DNA of 64,000 nucleotides, from positions 1 through 64,000 of the forward strand of contig NZ_ACQT01000003.1 in the NCBI RefSeq assembly GCF_000175235.1, in the 5' to 3' direction. This document shows, one piece after another, positions 50,680 to 59,087 of this stretch. The notes under the pieces were generated by a model, which worked only from the letters and a program-made list of their open reading frames with translations, was not told the origin of the DNA and searched no databases. Source of the stretch: Acidovorax delafieldii 2AN (GTDB lineage Bacteria > Pseudomonadota > Gammaproteobacteria > Burkholderiales > Burkholderiaceae_C). The stretch's first letter is position 1. Every line of letters begins with the position of its first letter. The position numbers and the translations under genes were made by a program.

Positions 50680-50870
50680 CGTGCTCTCCAAACAAAGGGG
50701 ACGGCGCGCCGCCCGAACGGCATGCCAGCAGGAATCCGGAAGGCCAACCCCAACGACGGATTCCGTCATCCGCTGGAGTGGGTGGTCAGGCATTCGCGAC
50801 AGCGCGCGACCACGGCACGCGCTGCCGACCCAGGGGTTGTACCAACCCCATGCGTATGCAGGGGCCAGCT
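50680..50870 (-). ncRNA. Hairpin leader of the integrase gene
   Basis: On the minus strand the leader has GGGGTTGGTACAACCCC, a GCAGCGCG/CGCGCTG hairpin, GGAATCCGTCGTTGGGG with GGATTCC, and GGGCGGCGCGCCGTCCCC followed by TTTGTTTGGAGAG. The last block (GC hairpin, pyrimidine run, Shine-Dalgarno) matches other leaders in the element. Confidence 0.5.
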
Positions 50871-51875
50871 CGGTCGGTCTTAAAAATGAAAACGTGTGAT
50901 CCGGCTCCGTCCGTGCATTTCTGCAACCACGGAGGTTCGTGACGCGCCACCGCCTCAAGGGCGGGCAGCCGCGTCGGCAGCGAGATCGGGTCTCGCGCCT
51001 GCTGGTGGATCAATCCTGGAGTTAGCAGCGCCATCCGCGCGCATGGGTCCACCCCTGACCGAAAGTCCAGGGCGGTGTCGGGCGTTTGAGCGGAGACCAG
51101 CGGGGAGCCCATGAGGGCAAGCACAACCGCTAGCGGCGTGAAACACGCGTGCTCGGGTGATGGCGGGATCGGGAGCCGGCATCCGGTGCCGGCTCGGGAG
51201 ATTGACGGCCTTGACGTGCTTCATGGAGCGCTCAGCAGCGGGGCTGGCAATGGTCGAAGGCACATGCACTACGAAGGAAAACCTCGGGGCGGTCGCCTCG
51301 GGGGCGACGGCCACCCCGGCTCGGGGCCGGGGCTTGAAGGGCAGGTAACGACTGCGACGCCTTTTGCTCCGCGAAGGAGCGGGCCAAGGATGGCCCTCGG
51401 GAGCCTGTAGTGGATGACGAAAGAGGCTTGCAGGTCAACGCCGGCATGGCCATGCGACGGCATGGACACCGCCTTGCCGGTGGCGCTTGCGGGCACGCGA
51501 CGAGGTGATAGGGGCGATTTAGTGTCCCGCGCCGCCGCAGAGCGAGGCTGCATGCGGCCTTGACAGGCAAAAGCTCTGCCTCTGGTCCCAAGCGGTGTGC
51601 TCAAGCGCTTGCGCAGCTCCCGTGAACCGTGTGCGTGGTCGACGTGCAGCGGGGTTGACGAGTGCCAGAGCAGTGAGACCGTGGTGACACACAAGCAGTT
51701 CGTCGCGGGGTGGACGCACGGCCGGTGTCACTGGGCTGACGTCCGAATCTCCTTGGAGTGGCAGCCAGTGACGCCCGATCCCGAAAGCCGGGTCATTTTG
51801 TGCAGATTGCGCGTGGCGTGGTCGCATCGCCTTGGTGATGCTGACCGTTATGTTTTCTCACTTTGGAGCACTCTC
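50871..51875. other. 1-kb region with no convincing gene; holds repeated core copy 4
   Basis: The conserved core lies at 51340-51361 (minus strand; contains GTCGCAGTCGTTACCTGCC), with GCTCC/GGAGC directly before it and CCCCGGC/GCCGGGG after it. A minus-strand frame, 50786-51124, starts from GTG with a signal-like stretch (LALMGSPLVSA), but it overlaps the integrase leader and has no ribosome-binding site, so I do not call it. The region from 51590 to 51875 leads to the ParM-like gene and contains its promoter. No tRNA or repeat of other kinds was seen. Confidence 0.45.
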
Positions 51876-52907
51876 ATGGAATTGATCGTCAGAGCGGTGG
51901 ATGTCGGCTCCGGCAACACCAAACTCGTCACCGGCGTCGCGGGCGCCGATATCCGCTGCGCCAGCTTCCCGTCGGTCGCCTACCCGTCCAGCGGCGAGAC
52001 GCCGCAGTGGCCGGCCAGCGAACGGCGCAAGACCTTCTGCATCCCGGTTGGCCCGCTGTTCTACGAGGTCGGGCCAGACGTCGGTCTGGCCGCCGACACC
52101 TTCCGCGCCAAGCAGCTGCACGATGAATACACGGAGTCGCCGGAGTACATGGCCTTGCTGCGCGGCGCGCTCAGCATGATGAAGGTACCCCACATCGACC
52201 TCTTGATCGTCGGCCTGCCGGTGGCGCTGTTCACCTTGAAGAAGGCGGCGCTCGAGAAAGCCATGGTCGGCAGCCACCAGGTCGGCGGTGGCAAGACCGT
52301 GACGGTCGCCAAGGCGATGGCCGTGGCCCAGCCGCAGGGGGCGCTGGTCCACTACGCGGCTGAGCACCAGAAGATTGAGAGCATCGGCACCGAGCAGAGC
52401 CTGGTCATCGATCCGGGCTCGCGCACCTTCGACTGGCTGGTCACGCGCGGCATGCGCCTGGTGCAGAAGCAGTCGCACTCGATCAACCGCGGCATGTCCG
52501 ACGTGTTGCGCCTGCTGGCGGCCGAGGTCTCGAAGGACCTCGGCACGCCGTACCGAGACTATGACGCGATCGACCTGGCGCTGCGCACCGGCAAGGCGCC
52601 GGTGATCTTCCAAAAGCCCTACGACATGAAGAGGCACCTGCCACTGGCCGAGAGCGTAGCCCAACAGGCCGTTTCCACCATGCGGCAGTGGATCGAGACA
52701 CCCGAAAGCCTGCAGAACATCATCCTGGTGGGCGGCGGGGCCTTCCTGTTCAAGAAGGCCGTGAAGGCGGCGTTTCCGAAGCATCGGATCCACGAGGTCA
52801 AGGAGCCGATGTTCGCCAACGTGCGGGGGTTCCAGCTTGCGGGGCAGAACTACGCCGCCAGCACCATGGCGCCGGGCCGTGATCGCGGGGCAGGGGAGGC
52901 CGCATGA
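51876..52907 (+). CDS. Actin-like ATPase (ParM/StbA-like; PRTRC D type)
   Basis: A 343-residue actin-fold protein starting at 51876, with TTTGGAG upstream. Phosphate-1 DVGSGNTKLV (about residues 8-17), the connecting loop IDPGSRTFDWLV (about 176-187; P2) and the adenosine motif ILVGGGAFLF (about 283-292) are present. ParM filaments push plasmid copies apart; a TIGR family PRTRC D is a ParM-like protein and a likely match. It overlaps the next small gene by 4 nt. This is a second segregation function besides ParB. Confidence 0.85.
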   Translation: MELIVRAVDVGSGNTKLVTGVAGADIRCASFPSVAYPSSGETPQWPASERRKTFCIPVGPLFYEVGPDVGLAADTFRAKQLHDEYTESPEYMALLRGALSMMKVPHIDLLIVGLPVALFTLKKAALEKAMVGSHQVGGGKTVTVAKAMAVAQPQGALVHYAAEHQKIESIGTEQSLVIDPGSRTFDWLVTRGMRLVQKQSHSINRGMSDVLRLLAAEVSKDLGTPYRDYDAIDLALRTGKAPVIFQKPYDMKRHLPLAESVAQQAVSTMRQWIETPESLQNIILVGGGAFLFKKAVKAAFPKHRIHEVKEPMFANVRGFQLAGQNYAASTMAPGRDRGAGEAA

Positions 52908-53179
52908 ACGCGCATCCCCAGAGCGAGCCCAAGCCGGTGCGGCTGGTGTTCGAGCTCGCGCGGGCCGACAACCCGCGGCTGTACGACGAACTGGTGCGGT
53001 TTCCGCAAGGCGCCAAGCGCGTGAACCGGCTGCGTGTGCTGGCCTATGACGGATTGCTGGTGCAGTACGGGGTGTTTGCCGTGGAGGGCGCTCGCCTGGT
53101 GCCGCCCCCCATAGGCGGCGACCCGTCAGCGCGCGCGGCCATGACCAACGACGTCTTCGCGCCGAGTCTGGCCGAGTGA
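52904..53179 (+). CDS. Small partner of the actin-like protein (ParR-like role inferred)
   Basis: A 91-residue protein overlapping the actin-like gene by 4 nt, which suggests a linked function. Core VRLVFELARADNPRLYDELVRF and RVNRLRVLAYDGLLVQY (fragments) could be a ribbon-helix-helix-like DNA-binding unit. ParM systems need a small adaptor (ParR) that binds a centromere, so this is the natural candidate. No direct family match recognised. Confidence 0.6.
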   Translation: MNAHPQSEPKPVRLVFELARADNPRLYDELVRFPQGAKRVNRLRVLAYDGLLVQYGVFAVEGARLVPPPIGGDPSARAAMTNDVFAPSLAE

Positions 53180-53186
53180 GGTGCGT

Positions 53187-53633
53187 ATGTCCAAGCTAAG
53201 AAAGGGACTGGGGGACGAGGTGAGTGCGACGGAACTCGCGGAGATGGGCTTCTGCGAGAAGAGGGTGCAGCTTGCCTATATATATGGAGAACAGGTCACG
53301 CCCGAGCAGCGCCAAGCCATGGCCCGAGGGCAGGAGGCTCATCAGCGGTACTTGGAGGAGGGACTGGCCGCGACATCGGATCGCCGGTGCTTCGTGGCCA
53401 CCTTCGTCTTCGGCCCGGAGGCGTGGGAGACGCAGGTGCTTCGCGCATACCGAGATACGGTGCTCCTACATCGGCGTTGGGGGAGGGCCCTGGTGGCAGC
53501 GTACTACCGGGTTGCCCCGACGGGCTGTCGCGTCATGGAGCGATCGCCCGCGACGGTGGTCGGGGTGTGCCGCCTGCTGCGCATTGTGGTTGCCCGGTGT
53601 GAGAAGGTACTGGGCAACAGGAGCTTGCCGTGA
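53187..53633 (+). CDS. N-terminal half of a split Cas4-like nuclease, with a CFI-box-like C-terminus
   Basis: A 148-residue protein. The first 55 residues look like a Cas4/RecB-type N-terminal part: SATELAEMGFCEKRVQLAY (first Fe-S-type cysteine) and ARGQEAHQRYLEEG (G-x3-H). The rest (CFVATFVFGPEAWETQVLR, YRDTVLL, AAYYRVAP) resembles the CFI-box C-terminal domain. The catalytic D and E-x-K and the other cysteines are missing here but occur in the next gene, which overlaps by 4 nt. The start ATG at 53187 follows GAGGTG. Confidence 0.6.
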   Translation: MSKLRKGLGDEVSATELAEMGFCEKRVQLAYIYGEQVTPEQRQAMARGQEAHQRYLEEGLAATSDRRCFVATFVFGPEAWETQVLRAYRDTVLLHRRWGRALVAAYYRVAPTGCRVMERSPATVVGVCRLLRIVVARCEKVLGNRSLP

Positions 53634-54166
53634 ACTGGTCGGCCGCCTATGTTCTCGCTGGCTTGGTGCTAGCGCCTTGGCTGGTGCGGTTGTGGATCCG
53701 TCGGCGCCCATCCGGCGAGCGAGCGTCCCGGCCGCGGGAGCTGGCCAATGCCGAGCTGGTCTACATGGAGACGCTCTTCCGCATCCGAGAGCCCATTCGG
53801 CTTGTTGCGAAGGTGGACCGGGTGTACCGGCTCCCAGGAGGATCGCTGGTGCTCGTGGAGCTCAAGACGCGGTGGCGTGACCGCGCCTATCCCAGCGATG
53901 TCATTCAGCTATCGGCACAGAAGCTCGCGATCGAGCGCCAGACGGGCCAGACGGTCGAGCCCTATGCCCTTGTTTCGGTGCTCCGGCCCGACGGACGGCT
54001 TCGATCACACCGTGTCCGCCTACTCGGCCTGGACGAAGTGCTAAACCTCAAACGACGCCACAAAGCTATCCTAGACGGGCATCTTCGTCCGTCCTATGCG
54101 TTGTCCGAGGCTTCATGCCGGCAGTGCGCCTTGCGTCATAGATGCGACCGCCCTGCACCGCACTGA
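53630..54166 (+). CDS. C-terminal half of a split Cas4-like PD-(D/E)XK nuclease, membrane-anchored
   Basis: A 178-residue protein starting with GTG at 53630. Residues 3-20 (WSAAYVLAGLVLAPWLV) form a membrane anchor. The nuclease core follows with AKVDRVYRLPGG (catalytic Asp), LVLVELKTRW (E-x-K) and DVIQLSAQKLA, and it ends with the cysteine cluster CRQCALRHRC. These are the Cas4/RecB-family residues that the upstream protein lacks, so the two likely form one heterodimeric active enzyme. No CRISPR locus is present; a role in DNA-end processing on the element is plausible. Confidence 0.65.
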   Translation: MNWSAAYVLAGLVLAPWLVRLWIRRRPSGERASRPRELANAELVYMETLFRIREPIRLVAKVDRVYRLPGGSLVLVELKTRWRDRAYPSDVIQLSAQKLAIERQTGQTVEPYALVSVLRPDGRLRSHRVRLLGLDEVLNLKRRHKAILDGHLRPSYALSEASCRQCALRHRCDRPAPH

Positions 54167-54359
54167 ACTCGGCGCGAGCGGCGTCGCCGCGCCAATCCGC
54201 TTTCCTGGATAGCCCGTCCAAGCCCCGTCAACCCGGCGCGATGGCAGCACCCGGTTGCGACCGGGGGCCTCCCCGTTCCTCCACTTTCGCTCCAACTCAG
54301 ACTGCAGTGACGTGGATTGCCTTCGAGCCGTTGATTCTGGTTAGTGCGGGATCAACGGG
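54167..54359. other. Boundary region before the P4-type integrase
   Basis: No gene. It contains GC-rich hairpins (CACCCGGTTGCGACCGGGGG) and could hold an attachment site, since P4-type integrases usually lie beside attL. I searched by eye for tRNA-like sequence and found none. The base composition and gene content change here: ICE backbone to the left, defence-type genes to the right. Confidence 0.4.
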
Positions 54360-55658
54360 ATGGCCTACATGCTTACAGACTTCAGTCTTCGGAACCTCAA
54401 GCCTCGCGCGACCCTTTACAAAGTCGCTGATCGTGATGGGATGTACGTGGCCATCTCACCGACAGGGTCCATCTCCTTTCGATATGACTACAGCATCAAT
54501 GGCCGGCGCGAAACACTGACCATTGGCCGCTATGGTTTCGGTGGCATCTCGCTCGCTGCTGCGCGGGACAAGCTATCGGCCGCCAAGAGGTTGGTGCGCG
54601 AAGGAATTTCCCCGGCCATTCAGAAGCAGCGCGAAAAAGCCCGTGGGCCTGAGATCAAGACCTTCGGTGATCATGCTGTCCACTGGCTTCATGGAGCTAC
54701 CATGGCTTCTTCCACTCGGGCGATGCGCAAGAGTGTGCTGGATCGCGACATCCTGCCGATCTTTAAAAAGCGCCTCCTGAGCGAGGTTCAATCGGAGGAC
54801 CTCCGTGCTCTATGCCTGCGTGTGAAGGGGCGAGGAGCTCCTACGGTGGCGGTCCACATTCGCGACATCATCAAACAGATCTATGACTACGCGAACCTTC
54901 ATGGAGAAAAGGTGAGCAATCCGGCCGATGACGTCAGTGCAGCATCCATTGCCACATTCGTGCCGAAAGACCGAGCGCTATCTCCTGAGGAAATCCAGTT
55001 GATGTGTCGGCAGCTGGATCTTGCTCCGACTCATCCCGCGATCCGGCTCGCGTTGCGCTTGATTCTGCTGACCCTGGTGCGCAAGAGCGAACTGATCGAG
55101 GCGACCTGGGACGAAGTCGATTTCGAGGCAGCGGTATGGACCATTCCGAAGAGCCGCATGAAAGGGAGGAGGGCGCACAACGTGTACCTGTCCTCCCAGG
55201 CGCTCGACATCATGATCGCACTGCGCACATGCGCCGCCGGATCAAGGTATGTCTTGCCATCACGCTACGGCGCGGATCGATGCATGTCAAAGGGCACGCT
55301 GAATCGCGTCACACAGCTCATCACTGAACGGGCGAGAGTCGAAGGGCTACCGTTGGAACCATTCACCGTCCATGATCTGAGGCGAACGGGCTCCACGTTG
55401 CTCAACGAAGCCGGTTTCAACGGCGACTGGATCGAGAAGTGCCTCGCGCACGAAAGCGGACGCTCGTCGCGGTCGGTGTACAACAAGGCGGAGTATGCCG
55501 AACCGCGCAGACACATGCTTCAGGAGTGGGCGAACATGGTCAATGCATGGGCAGCCGGCGAATCGTACACGCCTGCTCTATCCCCGGTGGTTATAGCTAT
55601 CCGGGCTGCTCGCGGGCCACGTGACGAGGTGGCGGTTGAGGAGAACTCTCCAGCATAA
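54360..55658 (+). CDS. P4-type tyrosine integrase
   Basis: A 432-residue integrase. The N-terminal DUF4102-like domain (LYKVADRDGMYVAISPTGS; LTIGRYGFGGISLAAAR) is followed by the SAM-like core domain (TFGDHAVHWLHGATMASSTR, partly) and the catalytic domain: Arg in LVRKSELIEA (about 240), HDLRRTG (about 337), LAHESG (about 362) and SVYNKAEY, Tyr about 373. All residues are in place. Such integrases move islands into the 3' ends of tRNA genes. It faces the four-gene operon, converging 67 nt away, and may have brought it in. Confidence 0.92.
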   Translation: MAYMLTDFSLRNLKPRATLYKVADRDGMYVAISPTGSISFRYDYSINGRRETLTIGRYGFGGISLAAARDKLSAAKRLVREGISPAIQKQREKARGPEIKTFGDHAVHWLHGATMASSTRAMRKSVLDRDILPIFKKRLLSEVQSEDLRALCLRVKGRGAPTVAVHIRDIIKQIYDYANLHGEKVSNPADDVSAASIATFVPKDRALSPEEIQLMCRQLDLAPTHPAIRLALRLILLTLVRKSELIEATWDEVDFEAAVWTIPKSRMKGRRAHNVYLSSQALDIMIALRTCAAGSRYVLPSRYGADRCMSKGTLNRVTQLITERARVEGLPLEPFTVHDLRRTGSTLLNEAGFNGDWIEKCLAHESGRSSRSVYNKAEYAEPRRHMLQEWANMVNAWAAGESYTPALSPVVIAIRAARGPRDEVAVEENSPA

Positions 55659-55725
55659 CCATAGGATCTGCCGGGGGTGCTGAGTTCGACTTCCGCCAAG
55701 ACCGGCGTGTTGAGGCCGAACTTCG

Positions 55726-58700
55726 TTAAGAGCTGCACATGACGATGAAGGGAATCTCGTACGTGTCGGAGAGAAATCGTTCCGTGACCGCCAAGAGCAT
55801 CAATTGCCCGTGCGAGGCTTGCGCTTTCGACAGACCAGGTTGCACAACGTAGACCTTGAGCTTCACATCCGACCGCCTGCTCATCTCCCGGATCTGCAAG
55901 AGCAACTCCTCGGATCCCCGCTCGAAACGTGTCGGAGCACCACGCTGCACGCGTTGGTCATTTCGACTGAGCAGGTGAGTAAACAGATCGGTCCGTCGCC
56001 CATGATTGGCAAGCCACGAGGTGCTGCGCTGGGCTTGCCCGCACACGACGTAGAGGTCCTCCAACCGTCTGCCTGGTTCACCACCGGCGTACTTCAGGTG
56101 GTAGAGCTCGACCTCAATGCGCGGTACTGTCGGCGTGCTCCGATCGACCGTGATGGCGACAACGTCGGCCGCCTCGTTCGATCCGTCATCGTCGAAGATC
56201 ACGTCGTACGCAGGGTTGCGTTGCAAGCGTTCGATGATGTTGTGCTGGATGGTGCCAGCACGCCGCGCTTCGCCCTGTGACTCGGCACGGATGTCGACGT
56301 CGGACCAATCCAGGGCCTGGAGGCGGTCGGCGTCATACGGTTGCAGGTCATCCGTCGGGAGGCGAGTGAACTCGCAGCCTTCAAGCGATGACCCATCGGC
56401 GAACCAAATGATCGGTGGATTGTTGGTGAAGAACTCGGCGAGAGCCTCGTCCTTGGTGCCCAAGCTGAGGTTGAGGACGACGCCTCGGACATGCACAAAC
56501 CGGAAGTCGAAACTGTCGTCGGTCGGCAAGAGCTCGAGACGCAGGACACTCTCCCATCTGTCCGAGAACACGCGAATCAGCAGCGGATCAGCGGGTTCGC
56601 GCGCCAACATCTCGATGTCGACATTCGTCGAGGGCTCCTCAGTGATCCCGGGTCCCGAGAAGCGGCAACCCGTCTCGGGACGCTCGAGCACCTCCTTGGA
56701 CCAATCGATCGCGACAGCGGTTATGGCCGGCACCCTGCCCACGGGTTCCGGCTTCAGCGTCCCCGCTAGCACGGTGTTGGGATCGATGGTCTCATCGGCG
56801 ATCTTCGCGCCAACGGCACGCGCCCACGCCGCAAAGGTGTCGACGCGTAGCCGCAGGTTGGACCACACGCGACCGCGCTTGGCTGCGCCGACGGACACCA
56901 TCGCGCCGTGTTCGAAACCGCCGCCCGCCAATACGGCGCGCTTGGCACCCCGCCGCGCCGCTTGACCGATTCGCGATTCAACGTCGGACCCCATCCGTCC
57001 GGTGTACTGGACCTGGCGGCCCAGATGCTCGTTCAACCCGACGTTGTTCAGGATCAGGCGCTTGACCCCGTGAAAGCAGCGAAACACCTCTGGCGCGACG
57101 ATCAGCTGCACGTCCTGGCCGCACAGCGCTTTCGCGATCTCCTTGTACTCGCCGTTCAGCCCTGAACCGTGCAGGTAGAGAAGCGCGCGTTCGCGATCCC
57201 AGACGGCGATGAATAGCTCCCAGACGGTTTCGCGAATGGATTCGACGTCACTCCAGCGCACACCCTGGTCCGTCGCGGTCAGGACCACGAGCGTGTTCTG
57301 AACTTCATTGAGCGTGTGGAAGACCTTGTCGCGAGACGTCAAACCGCGCATGCCCCGCTTGAAAAGCTTCGGTGTCCAGTTCGCGCAGTTCGTTTTGTAG
57401 ACCACCATACTGGCTGCGGGTCGAAGGTCGTTCAGCGGTACCTCGTCCAGGAACACGCCGAAGCCTCGGAAGAACTCCTGCGAGGTCTGCTCGGCTTCAA
57501 TTGCGGCCGCGCTTAGCTCGGGCAGCAAGACATTCCAGTCCGGGTCCTGGCTGTACAACTTGCGCAGCTCGTCGCGAACGTCAACGAGCGCGATGTTCGC
57601 GATGAAGACTGGGTCGCCCAGGTCGAGGCGTGCGCGCGTGAAGCGTCCGGCCAATTGCAGCGTGACAGCAAGGCTCTTTCGAATGTCGTGGAAGGCCGCG
57701 ATCTTCAGCTCCGGGAGGTCGAAGCCCTCGCCGAGCATGTCCACGCAGACCACCACCCGTGCCGCCCCGTCGAACAGCTGTCGCTTCGCGGCCTGTTGTT
57801 CCTGTGGCGACATGCCCGAGTGAATCGCCACCGCCCGATGACGAGCGAACGATTGGTACAGAGCAAGGATCGCCGATGCGCGGTGTGTGTCGCCGACCCG
57901 AGCCATCACGATGTGCTTGCCAGTGGTGTCGGCGTCCAGTTCGTCCAGGGCGGCCATTGCGATCTTGCGGTCCCCGTTTGTGGCGTTGAACTCTCGCACC
58001 GCGTGAAAGCGGATAGGTCTGAAATACCCTTCCTGCTGCGCCTTGCGGAGTGGGTAGACGTAGACGAGCTTGCCGTCCATTGCTTGGCCGTCCTCACGAA
58101 ATGGCGTCGCCGTGAACTGCAGGACCAGCTTGTCGCCGAAGCGCTCGCGGAATGTTTTCCACGTCGGCGCTTCCGCATGGTGGGCTTCGTCGATGAAAAG
58201 ATGCGTGCACAGCGCGGCCATGCGGTCCTGGACGTCGGCCTCGCACAACCCCACCAGATGGCTGGTCGTTACCACCACGTTGCAGCTGCGGAAGATGCTG
58301 TCCACCTCCTCGATGGTCTTCGGCTTGGAGGTGAGCGTGCCCACGACCGGACGCAGCGCCTGCTCGGCCAGCACGGCGTTGCCGGGCACTTTCAGTAGGC
58401 CAAGCGTCTCGAATTTTTCCGCAATCTGCGAGCGCAAAGCATCGGTTGGGACGACGACCAGGACCCGTTCACAACAGGCTGACGTCAGGATAGCCAGCAT
58501 CGTTTCCGTCTTACCGGTGCCGGTAGGCATGACCACAGTGGCACTCTCGCTACTCGTCGACCAGTGCGCGTGAATCGCGTGCAACGCGCCTGTCTGCGGC
58601 TTGCGCAGACCGACCACCGCGTTGCCCGGATCCTCCTCAGCAAAGTTGAAAGCGCGAGGCCATGATTTGCGGGCGGCGATAGCCACCGTCGCGGCCCGCG

Positions 58701-59013
58701 GCGGTTCGGCTTCCTTGGCCGGATGCGTCACCCAGGTACCCTCGGTCAGATCGAGTTCGTCCACGTCGACGGACACATCCTTCGCAACCAGCACGGGTGC
58801 GTCGCTTGGCAACGGCGTTGTCTTGGGATGCGTCGGGAAAAGATAGAGCAGGTTCTTGCCGGAGGTGTTTTGGAGCACATGGCCGACCGATTTACCCAGC
58901 GTGTACTTCACCGCGCGGCAGTCGATCATGGTGGGCGGGGCGGCGATCTGGCGAACCCGGCCTAGACGCGATTTGACATCGACGCCGAGGACAGCCGGCA
59001 ACTTGACCTGCAT
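55726..59013 (-). CDS. DEAD/DEAH helicase with C-terminal PD-(D/E)XK-like nuclease
   Basis: A 1095-residue protein, last gene of the operon. The ATG at 59013 follows GGAGGGAG. Helicase motifs: P-loop MPTGTGKTET (162-170), DEAH box FIDEAHHA (273-280), TATPF (301-305), GEGFDLPELK and LAGRFTRAR (motifs V-VI, about 430-460). A long linker runs from 480 to 880. The C-terminal part has DDDGSNEAAD and, about 20 residues on, ELYHLKYAGG (about 941-975), a candidate E-x-D/x-x-K nuclease site, followed by EDLYVVCGQAQRST. It resembles restriction-like helicase-nucleases in anti-phage systems; no methylase is present. Confidence 0.78.
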   Translation of the reverse strand: MQVKLPAVLGVDVKSRLGRVRQIAAPPTMIDCRAVKYTLGKSVGHVLQNTSGKNLLYLFPTHPKTTPLPSDAPVLVAKDVSVDVDELDLTEGTWVTHPAKEAEPPRAATVAIAARKSWPRAFNFAEEDPGNAVVGLRKPQTGALHAIHAHWSTSSESATVVMPTGTGKTETMLAILTSACCERVLVVVPTDALRSQIAEKFETLGLLKVPGNAVLAEQALRPVVGTLTSKPKTIEEVDSIFRSCNVVVTTSHLVGLCEADVQDRMAALCTHLFIDEAHHAEAPTWKTFRERFGDKLVLQFTATPFREDGQAMDGKLVYVYPLRKAQQEGYFRPIRFHAVREFNATNGDRKIAMAALDELDADTTGKHIVMARVGDTHRASAILALYQSFARHRAVAIHSGMSPQEQQAAKRQLFDGAARVVVCVDMLGEGFDLPELKIAAFHDIRKSLAVTLQLAGRFTRARLDLGDPVFIANIALVDVRDELRKLYSQDPDWNVLLPELSAAAIEAEQTSQEFFRGFGVFLDEVPLNDLRPAASMVVYKTNCANWTPKLFKRGMRGLTSRDKVFHTLNEVQNTLVVLTATDQGVRWSDVESIRETVWELFIAVWDRERALLYLHGSGLNGEYKEIAKALCGQDVQLIVAPEVFRCFHGVKRLILNNVGLNEHLGRQVQYTGRMGSDVESRIGQAARRGAKRAVLAGGGFEHGAMVSVGAAKRGRVWSNLRLRVDTFAAWARAVGAKIADETIDPNTVLAGTLKPEPVGRVPAITAVAIDWSKEVLERPETGCRFSGPGITEEPSTNVDIEMLAREPADPLLIRVFSDRWESVLRLELLPTDDSFDFRFVHVRGVVLNLSLGTKDEALAEFFTNNPPIIWFADGSSLEGCEFTRLPTDDLQPYDADRLQALDWSDVDIRAESQGEARRAGTIQHNIIERLQRNPAYDVIFDDDGSNEAADVVAITVDRSTPTVPRIEVELYHLKYAGGEPGRRLEDLYVVCGQAQRSTSWLANHGRRTDLFTHLLSRNDQRVQRGAPTRFERGSEELLLQIREMSRRSDVKLKVYVVQPGLSKAQASHGQLMLLAVTERFLSDTYEIPFIVMCSS

Positions 59014-59087
59014 GTGTTTCTCCCTCCGATTTCATGGTGTCATCGCGCCAAACCACCCTTACATGCCAATGAGCATGTTGAACAGGA

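Noticed and set aside
50786-51314. Two overlapping minus-strand frames upstream of the integrase (50786-51124 and 50955-51314)
   Set aside because: No ribosome-binding site, no recognisable family, and overlap with a structured leader. One has a signal-peptide-like start, so I note it but do not call it.
53187-54166. CRISPR-Cas locus suggested by the Cas4-like proteins
   Set aside because: No repeats with regular spacing and no other cas gene were seen anywhere in the window.
54167-54359. tRNA gene or tRNA fragment as target of the P4-type integrase
   Set aside because: No cloverleaf, T-arm consensus or CCA end could be recognised by eye in this interval.
57655-58398. Plus-strand frames opposite the DEAH helicase gene
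   Set aside because: They are antisense to conserved helicase motifs and have no family signal.
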